In this document: positions 41,090 through 49,954 of the stretch, one piece after another | Layout: each line of letters starts with the position of its first letter | Numbering within the stretch: position 1 is the stretch's first letter | Source of the DNA: Actinomycetales bacterium | GTDB taxonomy: Bacteria; Actinomycetota; Actinomycetes; Mycobacteriales; Micromonosporaceae | Assembly: GCA_002919305.1 (NCBI GenBank) | Contig: PKFB01000051.1 | Coordinates: forward strand, 1-64,000 | Length of the DNA stretch: 64,000 bases | Reading direction: 5' to 3' | The notes under the pieces: model-generated | What the model was told of the DNA's origin: nothing | The model's input: only the letters and a program-made list of their open reading frames with translations | Database searches by the model: none | Position numbers and translations under genes: made by a program

Positions 41090-43330
41090 ATGTCGAGCTC
41101 CAGCCGTACCGAATCCACCCCCGGGTCCGGTTTCAACCCCATCCCCGGACCCACCCCCACCGCCTCCGACAGTGGTTCTGGCGCCACGTCAGGGCCACTG
41201 TCAGGGCTTTTAGTCGCTGACTTTTCACGGGTGCTGGCGGGGCCGTACGCCACAATGCTGCTGGCCGATCTCGGTGCGGATGTGATCAAGGTGGAGAGCC
41301 CGAGCGGCGATGACACCCGCGCCTGGAAACCTCCGGTCCGCGGTGATGAGTCCACCTACTACCTGGGCGTCAACCGCAACAAACGATCCATCGCCCTGAA
41401 CCTGAAAAACCCCGGTGACCTGACGCTGGCGCGTCGACTCGCCGCCCGCGCCGACATTGTGGTGGAGAACTTCCGGCCTGGTGGTCTGCGCAAATTCGGT
41501 CTGGACTATCCGTCGGTACGCCGGCACAACCCTGCGGTTATTTACGCCTCGATCAGTGGTTTTGGCTCCGGCGGCGGCGCGTCCCTGCCCGGCTATGACC
41601 TGATTGTGCAGGCTATGTCCGGGCTGATGAGCTTGACCGGTGACCCCGAAGGCCCGCCCTACCGCGCCGGGATCTCGGTGTTCGACGTCATGGCCGGGAT
41701 GCACGCCACCATCGGGATCCTCGCCGCGTTGCACCACCGTGACCAGACCGGGCAGGGGCAGCATGTGGAGGTCAACCTGCTGTCGTCGGCGCTGTCGGGC
41801 CTGGTCAACCAGTCCAGCGCCTATGTGGCCGGCGGGGTGGTTCCGTTCCGTATGGGCAACGCCCACCCCAGCCTGTTTCCCTATGAGCCGCTGCCGACCG
41901 CCGATGGTGATCTGATCATCGCCGCTGGCAACGACGGGCAGTTCCGCAGGCTGTGCCAGGTGCTCGATATCCCCGAACTGGCCGATGACCCGCGGTTCGC
42001 GCACACCCCCGACCGCACCGCCAACCGTGAAGCGCTGCGGCCACTGCTGGTAGAGCGGCTGCGGCGCCGTCCCAAGAAGGAATGGTTCGAGCTGCTGATC
42101 GCCGCGGGCGTCCCGTGCGGCCCGATCAACACTGTCGATGAGGGGGTGCTCTTCGCCCAGGACATCGGCCTGGATCCGGTGGTGACGATCGGCGAGGGCG
42201 AGCGGGCGATCCCCTCGGTGCGGCACCCGATCAGCTTCTCCGCCACCCGCCCCGCGTACCGGCTGCCGCCGCCAGGGTTGGATGAGCACGGTGACCGGAT
42301 CCGTGCCTGGCTACGCAAGTTGGAGGACCCGACGGAGGAGCCTGCGGAGGACCAGGCGAAGAAACCGGAAGAGGAACAGTCAGCAGGGCACGAACCGGCG
42401 CGTACCACCACCCCGGAACCTCAGTCCGGCAAACCCCAAACCGTCACTCCTCACTCCAGCACCCCTGACGCCCCCCGCGGCCTGGCCTTTCCCACCTCCT
42501 TGGGCACCTCCGACGCCGACAGCATCCGGCTACTGGGGCAGAACCTGGCCACCGACCTGATGGGGCAGGTGGGCTTCGGGGAACTGGCGTTCTGGCTGGC
42601 CAGCGGGCGGCGCCCCACCCCGGAACAGGTCCGACTCTTCGAGGCGGTACTGGTCGCGCTCGCCGACCACGGCTTCACCCCCACCGCGCTCGCCGCCCGT
42701 CTGACCTATCTGAGCGCCCCCGACTCGATGCAAGGAGCCCTCGCGGCCGGCCTGCTGGGCGGTGGATCCCGCTTCCTGGGGGTCACCGAAGACTGCGGAC
42801 GTTTTCTCGCCGAGGCGCTGGCGGCTTCCGGCTCATCCCCCGACCCCGCCGACACCGGTGCCTGGGAGCGGATCGCTCTCGAGGCCGTCACCAAAGCCCG
42901 ACAGGAGGGTCGACGCATCCCCGGCTTGGGGCATCCCGTGCATAAAAAACAGGATCCGCGTACCCCGATCCTCTACGCCATCGCCCGGGAAGCCGGTTGT
43001 CTTGGCCCGCACCTGCGGCTGTTGGAGGCCATCGGCCGCGTCCACCCTCAGGTGCTGGGGCGCACCCTGCCGCTGAACGGGGCCGGGGTCTGTGGCGCGG
43101 CCCTGGCCGACTTGGGTCTGCCGGTGGATCTGTTACGCGGCTTCGCGCTGCTGGCCCGCACCGCTGGCCTGCTCGGTCACTTGGCCGAGGAACAGCGTCG
43201 GCCGATCGGCATGGATATTTACCTCGCCGTCGACCGCAACGCGGTGTATCTACCGCCGGACCCGGGTACGCCGGACGCGGATGCCTTCGACGCCTTCGGG
43301 ACCGACCGGGCCCCGGGAGGCCTCCGCTAG
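41090..43330 (+). CDS. CaiB-type CoA-transferase fused to a citryl-CoA-lyase/citrate-synthase-like domain
   Basis: This 746-aa two-domain protein has a class III CoA-transferase at residues 38-408: LLVADFSRVLAGPYATMLLADLG, IKVESPSGDDTR, and the catalytic-type Asp170 in LPGYDLIVQAMSG. An acidic, Pro/Thr-rich linker (about 412-464) leads to a citrate-synthase-fold domain at 465-720 like the lyase-type short forms (IPGLGHPVHKKQDPRTPILY, LPLNGAGVCGAALADLGLP). The likely chemistry is CoA activation of a hydroxy di- or tricarboxylic acid, then carbon-carbon cleavage in the same protein. It heads an operon with LigB- and LigA-like dioxygenase genes, so it may process a ring-cleavage product. Exact substrates are unknown. 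Confidence 0.85.
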   Translation: MSSSSRTESTPGSGFNPIPGPTPTASDSGSGATSGPLSGLLVADFSRVLAGPYATMLLADLGADVIKVESPSGDDTRAWKPPVRGDESTYYLGVNRNKRSIALNLKNPGDLTLARRLAARADIVVENFRPGGLRKFGLDYPSVRRHNPAVIYASISGFGSGGGASLPGYDLIVQAMSGLMSLTGDPEGPPYRAGISVFDVMAGMHATIGILAALHHRDQTGQGQHVEVNLLSSALSGLVNQSSAYVAGGVVPFRMGNAHPSLFPYEPLPTADGDLIIAAGNDGQFRRLCQVLDIPELADDPRFAHTPDRTANREALRPLLVERLRRRPKKEWFELLIAAGVPCGPINTVDEGVLFAQDIGLDPVVTIGEGERAIPSVRHPISFSATRPAYRLPPPGLDEHGDRIRAWLRKLEDPTEEPAEDQAKKPEEEQSAGHEPARTTTPEPQSGKPQTVTPHSSTPDAPRGLAFPTSLGTSDADSIRLLGQNLATDLMGQVGFGELAFWLASGRRPTPEQVRLFEAVLVALADHGFTPTALAARLTYLSAPDSMQGALAAGLLGGGSRFLGVTEDCGRFLAEALAASGSSPDPADTGAWERIALEAVTKARQEGRRIPGLGHPVHKKQDPRTPILYAIAREAGCLGPHLRLLEAIGRVHPQVLGRTLPLNGAGVCGAALADLGLPVDLLRGFALLARTAGLLGHLAEEQRRPIGMDIYLAVDRNAVYLPPDPGTPDADAFDAFGTDRAPGGLR

Positions 43331-43354
43331 TGCTCGCCCACCATGGAGGTGCCC

Positions 43355-44218
43355 ATGGCCACACTGGCCGCGGTCATCGCGTCCACTCACCACCCGTTTT
43401 ATTACAAGACCAGCACCATGCCGCCGGAGGAACGCCCACCCTTCGCCGAGGAGTGGATCACCAAGGTCACCGCGTTCCGGGAGACCCTCACCCGCGCCGC
43501 CCCGGATGTGCTGGTGATGGTCGGCTCCGACCACTTCCACCAGCTGTGGCTGGACAACATGCCGCAGTTTCTGATCGGCAAGGCGCCGTTTTACGACGCC
43601 AACTTCTACAACGAGGAACGGGAGTTCGGCCTGCCGCGCATGCGGCTCAAAGGGCACGAGGAGCTATCGGCGTACCTGTTGCGGGAGGGCCTGGACGCCG
43701 GATTTGACCTGGCCTTCAGTAACGAGCTGCGGGTCGACCACAGCATCACCTGCCCGATCATCACGCTACGGCCGCAGGCAGACCTGCCGATCGTGCCGAT
43801 CTACACCAACATCTTCGCGCCACCACTGCCGCAGCCCGCACGTTTCGTACAGCTTGGGCGTACCATCCGTCAACTGATTGAGGCCTGGCCGTCGGACCTG
43901 CGAGTCGCGGTGATCGGCACCGGGCATCTGTCGTTGGAGCTGGGCGGCCCGCGCCAGTTCGGCCCGCATGGGCCGGATCCGGAGTTCGACCGCAAAGCGG
44001 TGGAGTGGATCGCCACCGGGGACATCGAAGGGTGCCTGTCAGAGGTCACCCTGGACAGCCTGTGGAAACCAGGCAACGCCACCCACGGATTTATGGATTT
44101 CATGCTGATGATGGGGGTGGCCGGTGACGGCGTCAAAGCCGACTATATGGACACAGTGGACCTGTTTCACACCATGGAGGCCTACTTCACCTGGTATCCG
44201 AAGGAGGCGGGGGCGTGA
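43355..44218 (+). CDS. Extradiol dioxygenase catalytic subunit (LigB type)
   Basis: This 287-aa class III extradiol ring-cleavage dioxygenase subunit has Fe(II)-site residues expected at His in ASTHHPFYYK and in GSDHFHQLW; a further conserved region is IGTGHLSLELGG. I chose ATG 43355 because GGAGG lies 5-6 nt before it; the ATG at 43343 is in frame but lacks a site. It is followed by a LigA-like gene with a 4-nt overlap, as in two-subunit protocatechuate 4,5-dioxygenase or gallate dioxygenase. The substrate is probably a catecholic carboxylic acid; this is inference from the family. Confidence 0.88.
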   Translation: MATLAAVIASTHHPFYYKTSTMPPEERPPFAEEWITKVTAFRETLTRAAPDVLVMVGSDHFHQLWLDNMPQFLIGKAPFYDANFYNEEREFGLPRMRLKGHEELSAYLLREGLDAGFDLAFSNELRVDHSITCPIITLRPQADLPIVPIYTNIFAPPLPQPARFVQLGRTIRQLIEAWPSDLRVAVIGTGHLSLELGGPRQFGPHGPDPEFDRKAVEWIATGDIEGCLSEVTLDSLWKPGNATHGFMDFMLMMGVAGDGVKADYMDTVDLFHTMEAYFTWYPKEAGA

Positions 44219-44577
44219 GCAGGTACCTGGTCAACAAGTTCCTCTTCACCGTGGACCGCGACCCTGAGTGGGTGGAGCGGTACCGGGAGGATCCGCGGGG
44301 CTTTGTCGCCTGGTGGGAGGCGGAGAAGGCCAACAGCCTGCTCAACTGCCACTCCGGTGAGGCCAGCACCTGGCTGGCGTTCGAGGACGAGGAACGTGAA
44401 GCCCTGGCCACCCATGACTACGTGCGGCTATTCGAGCTCGGAGCGCACCCGTTCCTCACCTTGACGCTGTTCATCGCGATGTTCGAGCGCGACTACGACG
44501 AGCCGCTGGGGTTCCAAAAGGAGTACGCCCGCCGGTTGGCGCACTTCAGCCTGCCCTACCCCGACATCGCTACCTGA
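44215..44577 (+). CDS. Extradiol dioxygenase small subunit (LigA type)
   Basis: This 120-aa all-helical protein resembles the LigA subunit of protocatechuate 4,5-dioxygenase (LVNKFLFTVDRDPEWVERYREDP, then AHDYVRLFELGAHPFL-like ending in LTLFIAMFERDY). LigA packs on LigB and closes the active site. Its GTG start overlaps the LigB stop by 4 nt, so both subunits are coupled. It ends the operon that starts with the CoA-transferase fusion. Confidence 0.88.
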   Translation: MSRYLVNKFLFTVDRDPEWVERYREDPRGFVAWWEAEKANSLLNCHSGEASTWLAFEDEEREALATHDYVRLFELGAHPFLTLTLFIAMFERDYDEPLGFQKEYARRLAHFSLPYPDIAT

Positions 44578-44689
44578 GGCGCCACGGTGATCTTCGACTT
44601 GTCGTCGGAGGCCTGGTGAGTATGAGGTAGCGATGTGTCGTGACGCTGGGAAGAAGAACTCATGAGCAACGGGCAGGGGAGGTGATTGT

Positions 44690-45673
44690 GTGCGTGCGGC
44701 GGTGCTTCAGGAGCACGGGCGAGCACCTGAGATCAACGAGCTGCCGGATCCGAAGGCCGGTGACGACGAGGCTTTGATCGCGGTCACCACGGCGCCGATC
44801 ACGCCACTGGACATCTTGTGCGCCAGCGGGAGCTCTTACTTTGGTAAGCCGGCCGTGCCGTACGTCCCCGGTGTCCAAGGGGTGGGGGTCCTGGCTGAGG
44901 ACTGCGCCGCTGGTGCGGCCGGCACCCGGGTGTGGTTCCCCACCACGGCCGGGATGCGGCCGGGGAACGGCAGCATGGCGGAGTACTGCGTTGCACCCGC
45001 CCATGAGGTAGTCGCGTTACCCGATGGGGTGGACGACGTGCAGGTCGCCGCGCTCGGCCTGTCGGCGGTGGCGGCCTGGATGGCGTTGACGTGGCGGGCC
45101 GGGATGCGGCCCGGTGAACAGGTGCTGGTGTTGGGAGGCGGCGGCACGGTCGGGCAAGTGGCGGTGCAGGCGGCCCGAATTCTGGGTGCCCGTCGGGTGG
45201 TAGCCGCGTGCCGTTCCAAGGAGGCCCAGCAGGTGGTCCGGGAGGCGGGGGCCGACGCCATGGTGCCGATCCTGGACGGTGACGACTGGCCGACGTTGGC
45301 GTACCGGATGTTTGTGATGAGCGAAGGTGAAGGCTACGACGTGGTGATCGACCCGCTGGGCGGGGTGCCGGCCACCGCCGCCGCCTGGGTGTTGGCGTCC
45401 CACGGTCGCCTGGTCAACCTCGGCTCCGCCGCTGGCTCCACCGCCAGTTTCGAATCTGAACGGCTGCGCAGCCGGAGCGCGGCGATCCTCGGCTACACCA
45501 ACAACGACTTGAGCAACGAGCAGCGGCGCAGCGCCCTACTGGAGGTCCTGGGCCATGCCGCCGCCGGTCGGATACGCGTGCAGCACGAGACCGTCCCGCT
45601 GGACGAGCTGCCCGCGGCGTGGACGCGCCAGGCGGCGGGTGCCGCTAAGCGACGGATCGTCGTTCGTCTTTGA
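44690..45673 (+). CDS. Quinone-oxidoreductase-like medium-chain dehydrogenase
   Basis: This 327-aa MDR-superfamily protein has a GroES-like N-terminal domain and a Rossmann domain with VLVLGGGGTVGQVAVQAARILG near residue 145. It lacks the zinc-binding Cys cluster of alcohol dehydrogenases, so it is better placed with NADPH:quinone oxidoreductases. The start is GTG 44690 behind GGGGAGG. It follows the LigA gene by 112 bp in the same direction and could share its regulation. The substrate is not predictable. A strong terminator follows. Confidence 0.87.
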   Translation: MRAAVLQEHGRAPEINELPDPKAGDDEALIAVTTAPITPLDILCASGSSYFGKPAVPYVPGVQGVGVLAEDCAAGAAGTRVWFPTTAGMRPGNGSMAEYCVAPAHEVVALPDGVDDVQVAALGLSAVAAWMALTWRAGMRPGEQVLVLGGGGTVGQVAVQAARILGARRVVAACRSKEAQQVVREAGADAMVPILDGDDWPTLAYRMFVMSEGEGYDVVIDPLGGVPATAAAWVLASHGRLVNLGSAAGSTASFESERLRSRSAAILGYTNNDLSNEQRRSALLEVLGHAAAGRIRVQHETVPLDELPAAWTRQAAGAAKRRIVVRL

Positions 45674-45700
45674 GTCGGCCTGCTCGTTGTCCACTGTGAA

Positions 45701-45749
45701 CGGTGGTACACCCCACGACAGGCGCGGGGGTGCGTGGGGCGTACCACCG
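45701..45749 (+). terminator. Terminator after the oxidoreductase gene
   Basis: CGGTGGTACACCCCACG pairs with CGTGGGGCGTACCACCG (17 positions, one A-C mismatch) around a 15-nt loop, 28 nt after the stop. Confidence 0.75.
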
Positions 45750-46793
45750 ATGGTGGGAAGTGACCTGACCGGACGGAACGGGCCGCGCTTGCGCGGTTAT
45801 ATGCACCAGGGCCGGCTGCTGCCCCAACCGGCCCTGGCCGTCTTTAGCGCCCCCTTCGAAGGCATCATGTTGTGCGTTCCGGAAACTAGGGCATGGTGTG
45901 TCGACGCCGCTGTTTCAGCGCGTCATCGACCGCGTTTTCGTGAAAGCGCTATCCGTTGCTCGATATATGGAGGGACCTGTCGGTCGACCTCATGTCCTGT
46001 CGGCGCGCTGACGACAAACCGGGGAGGTCAGGGCGGTGGTGGCGGGTGAGTCGGCATGGGATCGTTCCAGTTCATGGGGATCGGGTGGTTTGTTGACCGG
46101 TGAGGATGTTAGCTATCGCAGCATTTTGGGAAAGCGCTGTCAAGGGATTGAAGGGAAACGCTGGAAGTTGTTTATCGAACCCTGTTGAGAGTGCGAAATT
46201 TTCGCCTCTGATGGCGACAATTTAACCAGTTCCTGACCTGGTGATTTAGGGTGGGTGCACAGCGATAGAACGGGCGATAACGACTGGCTTACCGGCTTCG
46301 TCGGATGAGAACTTTTAGGGCACAGGGTTCCGAAGAACGAAACAATCGATCCTGTTCATCAAACCACTCAAGCGGGTGAGGGCCCGTCGGATAGTGATCT
46401 TCGAGGCATTGTGATGCTCTCGCTGTGGTCGCTGACGCGTGGGCTCGGTGTCTGCATGTCCGCAATAGACAGGGATGCGTGGGATTGGGTACCGGTTCTG
46501 ACGAGGACAGAACCGGGAAAGTAACCCGACTCCACTGTGGAGCGCGACAGCCAGAGTGCGGCAACCGGGCTACACGCTTCTCGAAACCGTCGAAACCAGT
46601 GACCCGAGAAGGGCCACTGTGGATGCTGAAGGCCGCCGGTCTGACAAGACCGACGGCCAGATCAGGTCCTTGAACCTGGCTAAGCCAGGGGACCTGGGGA
46701 TGGGCTATGAGTCAGGGAACGGGGTATCGGAGAGCGTCCAGTCACATCACCGCCGCATGATCGACAGGGACGTCCGAGCGTGGCGCCGCACGA
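45750..46793. other. 1-kb gene-less region with LacI-like half-sites and several hairpins
   Basis: No credible gene is seen. A hairpin CCAGGGCCGG/CCGGCCCTGG lies at 45806-45837. TGAAAGCGCT (45941-45950) and GGGAAAGCGCT (46128-46138) look like LacI-family operator halves without a gene nearby. A cluster of hairpins lies at 46577-46695 (separate entry). Confidence 0.5.
46577..46695 (+). ncRNA. Candidate structured RNA: three hairpins in 120 nt
   Basis: In order: CTTCTCG (46577) can pair with CGAGAAG (46605), or alternatively CAGTGACCC can pair with AGGGCCACTG around it. Next is GGCCGCCGGTCT-GACA-AGACCGACGGCC (12 positions, one mismatch, 46631-46658). Last is AGGTCC..CCTGGC-TAA-GCCAGG-GGACCT (46664-46695). 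Such dense pairing with two mutually exclusive folds suggests a small RNA or a tandem terminator for the converging flavoprotein gene. The strand is uncertain. Confidence 0.3.
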
Positions 46794-48233
46794 TCACGTG
46801 GTGGAGAGGACAGTCGGAGCGGCAGCGGGTGGGATGGTGTAGTGAAGCCGGAACAGGTTCTCCGGGTCGTAGACGGCCTTGAGCGCGGTCAACCGCTGGT
46901 AGATCTCCGGCTGGTACGCCCCGCGTACCAACTCCTGAACATCGACTCCCAAGGCCCCAGAGGAGTCCGCAGCGTTGGGGGTGACAGGCCCGGTGTGGGC
47001 CAGGAAATTCAGGAACCGACCCATGCGCCACGGCTTCACGGCGTCGAGCAAGCCGGTCAGAACGGGGTACGCGGTCCGCGCGGTGATCCCCCGCAGAGGG
47101 GTGAGAGCGGACAACAGGTACCGCGCATCCCGCCACCCGACCGCGTTCGCCGCCGTAGGACGTCGAGCCAGCGCGCCGCCGAGGTGACGGACCTCGAAGA
47201 TGAGGGGGACGGCGGGATCGGGGGTGGCGTGAGCGAGGATCGTCGCCACCGCCTTCTGATCCAAGTCCGTGAGCATGACGCTGTCCCCGATCCACGGCGC
47301 GGGCATGGAGGGATCGTTATGGATTGAGCCGCACTCGGTGTACGGCATCAGACGGACACTGTCCAGCAGCCGGGGTCCGGCCGCGCGCAGCGGTGCGATG
47401 AGCTGCTCGCCGTCATCGACAGAACCGAGGTACGCGATCCGTACGTGATAGATGACGCGACCACGCAGCGGCTCAGGAATCTGCGGCAGATCGGGGAAAG
47501 GCGCCAGCGCCACCGAGGAGTCCATCTGCTCCGGCACAGTGAGGGTCCAGCGCCAATAGGCCTCCAACAGGTCGGGGACCTGCTGGGCATCGAAGAACAG
47601 GCCCCCGCCGTACAGGTGGGTCACCGGGACCAGTTCCATCTCCAGGCGGGTCACGATGCCGAAGTTGTCCCGCCCGCCCAGTAGCGCCCAGTACAGATCC
47701 GGGTCACTGTCGGGGGTGACGTGGCGGCACTGTCCATCGGCGGTGACCACCTCCGTCCCGCGTACCCGGTCAGCGGCGTAGCCGCAGTTGCGGGCCAGGA
47801 TGCTCAACCCGCCCCCAAGGGTGTAGGGGACAACGGTGACGAACGGCGCGGAGCCGTTCAACGGCGCCAAGCCATGCGCCGCCGCCTCGGTGATCAGGTG
47901 ATCGAAACGGACGCCGGCGCCGACGCTGGCGATGCGGGACTGCGGGTCGATGCGTACCTCTGTCATGCGGCGGGTGGTGATCAGAAGGCCGCCCTCGGTG
48001 GCCGCCGACGCCCCATGGCCGGTGGCGCGAACCCCTACCGGAAGCCCGTGGGCGGCGGCGAACTCCACCGCCGCTTGGACGTCCTGAGCATCGGTGGCGC
48101 CGACAATCACGTCTGGTCGGTACGGGAAGGCGAGGTTGAAACTGGTCCGTTCCGCGTCGTAACCGTCTTGGCCAGCCAGCAGAACCGGTCCTGTGACGCG
48201 ATCAATGAGGCGCTGAATGACAGCGTGATCCAC
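46794..48233 (-). CDS. FAD-linked oxidoreductase (berberine bridge enzyme-like)
   Basis: This 479-aa flavoprotein has an FAD-binding type 4 (VAO) domain: PDVIVGATDAQDVQAAVEFA and VRATGHGAS with His73 as the usual covalent FAD attachment. It continues with YTLGGGLSILARNCGYAAD and GGRDNFGIVTRLEMELV, and ends with a BBE tail (YQRLTALKAVYDPENLFRLHY). The second attachment Cys of bicovalent members is not found; the matching place reads NGSAPFV. A mono-covalent FAD is therefore expected. It starts at GTG 48233 behind GGGGAGAAG. It is divergent from a WYL regulator. Relatives oxidise sugars, alkaloids or natural-product intermediates; the substrate is unknown. Confidence 0.88.
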   Translation of the reverse strand: MDHAVIQRLIDRVTGPVLLAGQDGYDAERTSFNLAFPYRPDVIVGATDAQDVQAAVEFAAAHGLPVGVRATGHGASAATEGGLLITTRRMTEVRIDPQSRIASVGAGVRFDHLITEAAAHGLAPLNGSAPFVTVVPYTLGGGLSILARNCGYAADRVRGTEVVTADGQCRHVTPDSDPDLYWALLGGRDNFGIVTRLEMELVPVTHLYGGGLFFDAQQVPDLLEAYWRWTLTVPEQMDSSVALAPFPDLPQIPEPLRGRVIYHVRIAYLGSVDDGEQLIAPLRAAGPRLLDSVRLMPYTECGSIHNDPSMPAPWIGDSVMLTDLDQKAVATILAHATPDPAVPLIFEVRHLGGALARRPTAANAVGWRDARYLLSALTPLRGITARTAYPVLTGLLDAVKPWRMGRFLNFLAHTGPVTPNAADSSGALGVDVQELVRGAYQPEIYQRLTALKAVYDPENLFRLHYTIPPAAAPTVLSTT

Positions 48234-48296
48234 AACTTCTCCCCGTGAGAGAACACGTTCCTTGGCACGATGCCCACCGATGCTGGCGCTTTAACG

Positions 48297-48311
48297 TGAC
48301 ACGGCCTGTCA
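48297..48311. promoter_or_regulatory. Palindrome in the flavoprotein/WYL divergent region
   Basis: TGACA-CGGCC-TGTCA is a perfect 5-bp-arm palindrome in the 326-bp gap between the two divergent genes. It may be the site of the WYL regulator; support is weak. The rest of the gap holds no gene that I can support. Confidence 0.35.
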
Positions 48312-48559
48312 GGTTTTCCGGCGCTTCTGCGAAAGCGGGCTACGAGCAGGGGTTTGAATTGGGTTATGTGTATATGTCTGTTTTTGGTGAGGGGGAACTG
48401 ACTGAGGGTTGATGAGAAGAACACGAGGTCGGGTGTCGGCGCGTGGCAGTCGCGAACTGCCCGTCCGGGGAATCGGCGCTCGTTATGTCACCCCCACCTG
48501 CCAGGATCCGTCAGGTTTCTCCGACACCGCCGACACCGTTCTGGAGGCGAACCGCGGAC

Positions 48560-49618
48560 ATGAAAGCTGATCGACTGCTGTCGATCCTTCTGCTGCTACA
48601 GACCCGTGACCGGATCCCCGCCACGGAGCTGGCGAGGCGGCTGGAGGTATCGGTCCGTACGGTCTATCGGGACGTCGAGGCGTTGTCGGCGGCTGGAGTC
48701 CCGGTGTACACGGAGCGGGGCCGGAACGGAGGGATCGCCCTACTGCCCGGCTTCCGTACCGACGTCACGGGCATGACCGCCGACGAGGCGCGGGCGTTGT
48801 TCGTCCTGGCGACGCGTACCACCCACTCCGCCCTTGGACTGGACAAGGCGCTGGGGTCGGCGCTGCGTAAGGTGATGGCCGCGCTGCCCGCCCCACACCG
48901 GTCGGTCGCCGAACTGACCAGCCGCCGCATCCTGGTGGACCCGGACCGTTGGCTGTCGGACTCACCCCCGGCGGTGGACCTCACGGCGCTGCACCACGCG
49001 GTTCTCGCCGATCGACGACTGCGGATTCGGTACCGGCACAGCGGCCAGACCACGACGCGGACCTACACCGTAGATCCGTATGGGTTGGTTTCCAAGGCGG
49101 GCGTGTGGTACCTGGTCGCCGACCTGGATGGGCAAGCACGCCTGTTTCGAGCGGACCGACTGTCCAAAGTGACCCTCACTGACCAGCCGGTACAGCGCCG
49201 GAAAGGCGTGGAACTGGCGCAGGTGTGGGCGGAGCTCCGGCGCGAGGTGGAGCGGCGCGATGGGGGGATCCGGGTCACGGCGCGGGTTCGACGACAGCGA
49301 TTGGATCTGGTGCGACGGATTGTCGGCAGCTACCTGCCTCTCACGGTTCGGGACGAACGAGGCGTCGACGAGGCAGACGACCAGGCCGGCAGCGGCGGGG
49401 CAGACCCGGAAGAGTGGGTGTTGATCGAGGTCATCTACCCGGTTTCCGGTGCGATCCGTCAGCTGCTGCAGTTCGGCACGGATGTCGAGGTGCTTGACCC
49501 GCCCGAGGCCCGTCGAGACTTGGCGCGGACCGCCGCCGAGATCTGTGCGATGTACCGGGTGGGCGAGGGGGACGCGGATCATGACGTGTCACATCTCGCA
49601 ACGGCTGCCGCGTCGTAG
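48560..49618 (+). CDS. WYL-domain transcriptional regulator (YafY type)
   Basis: This 352-aa protein has an N-terminal HTH_11 domain (MKADRLLSILLLLQTRDRIPATELARRLEVSVRTVYRDVE), then a WYL domain (about residues 135-210, with RLRIRYRHSGQTTTRTYTVDPYGLV and WYLVADLDGQARLFRADRLSK) and a WCX-like C-terminus. WYL proteins sense nucleic-acid-like or small ligands and often repress neighbours. ATG 48560 fits the family start; the earlier in-frame start would add 39 atypical residues. It probably controls the divergent flavoprotein gene. Confidence 0.9.
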   Translation: MKADRLLSILLLLQTRDRIPATELARRLEVSVRTVYRDVEALSAAGVPVYTERGRNGGIALLPGFRTDVTGMTADEARALFVLATRTTHSALGLDKALGSALRKVMAALPAPHRSVAELTSRRILVDPDRWLSDSPPAVDLTALHHAVLADRRLRIRYRHSGQTTTRTYTVDPYGLVSKAGVWYLVADLDGQARLFRADRLSKVTLTDQPVQRRKGVELAQVWAELRREVERRDGGIRVTARVRRQRLDLVRRIVGSYLPLTVRDERGVDEADDQAGSGGADPEEWVLIEVIYPVSGAIRQLLQFGTDVEVLDPPEARRDLARTAAEICAMYRVGEGDADHDVSHLATAAAS

Positions 49619-49928
49619 GCGTCAGGGAACGGCGAACGTGTACCCCGGGAGCCGGGTCACCGGGAGAGCAGGGAAATTCTGGGCCGGGTGTGAGGGGTGG
49701 GCGGCGTCGGTGTGACGTATCCGCGCTACGGCGTCGGGTCTGTGGGACCGGGTCCGGCGACCGCCGATCGGCGGGCGGCGGGTCGGGGCGCTACGTGACG
49801 GTCCGGTAGAGGTCGGGATGGGCCGAACGGTTGACAACGCGGCTATCCGTTGGGATCGTTACGATCCCACAGTGTCTGATTTAGAGGGTACTTGACCGGT
49901 TCACGTCCGAAAGTCTCTTGACGACTAT
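49619..49928. other. Gene-less gap before the LexA box
   Basis: I see no gene or clear structure in these 310 bp apart from GC-rich coding-like shadows. The right end carries the LexA box of the next gene. Confidence 0.4.
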
Positions 49929-49944
49929 TCGAACGTGTGTTCTA
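49929..49944 (+). promoter_or_regulatory. LexA (SOS) box
   Basis: TCGAAC-GTGT-GTTCTA matches the actinobacterial/Gram-positive SOS consensus TCGAAC-N4-GTTCGA at 11 of 12 arm positions. It ends 10 bp before the start codon of the small gene at 49955, where LexA would block transcription. Confidence 0.8.
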
Positions 49945-49954
49945 AAGTCGCTGT

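Noticed and set aside
45555-46049. Plus-strand frame overlapping the end of the oxidoreductase gene
   Set aside because: It starts inside the oxidoreductase gene in another frame and covers the terminator; no domain sense.
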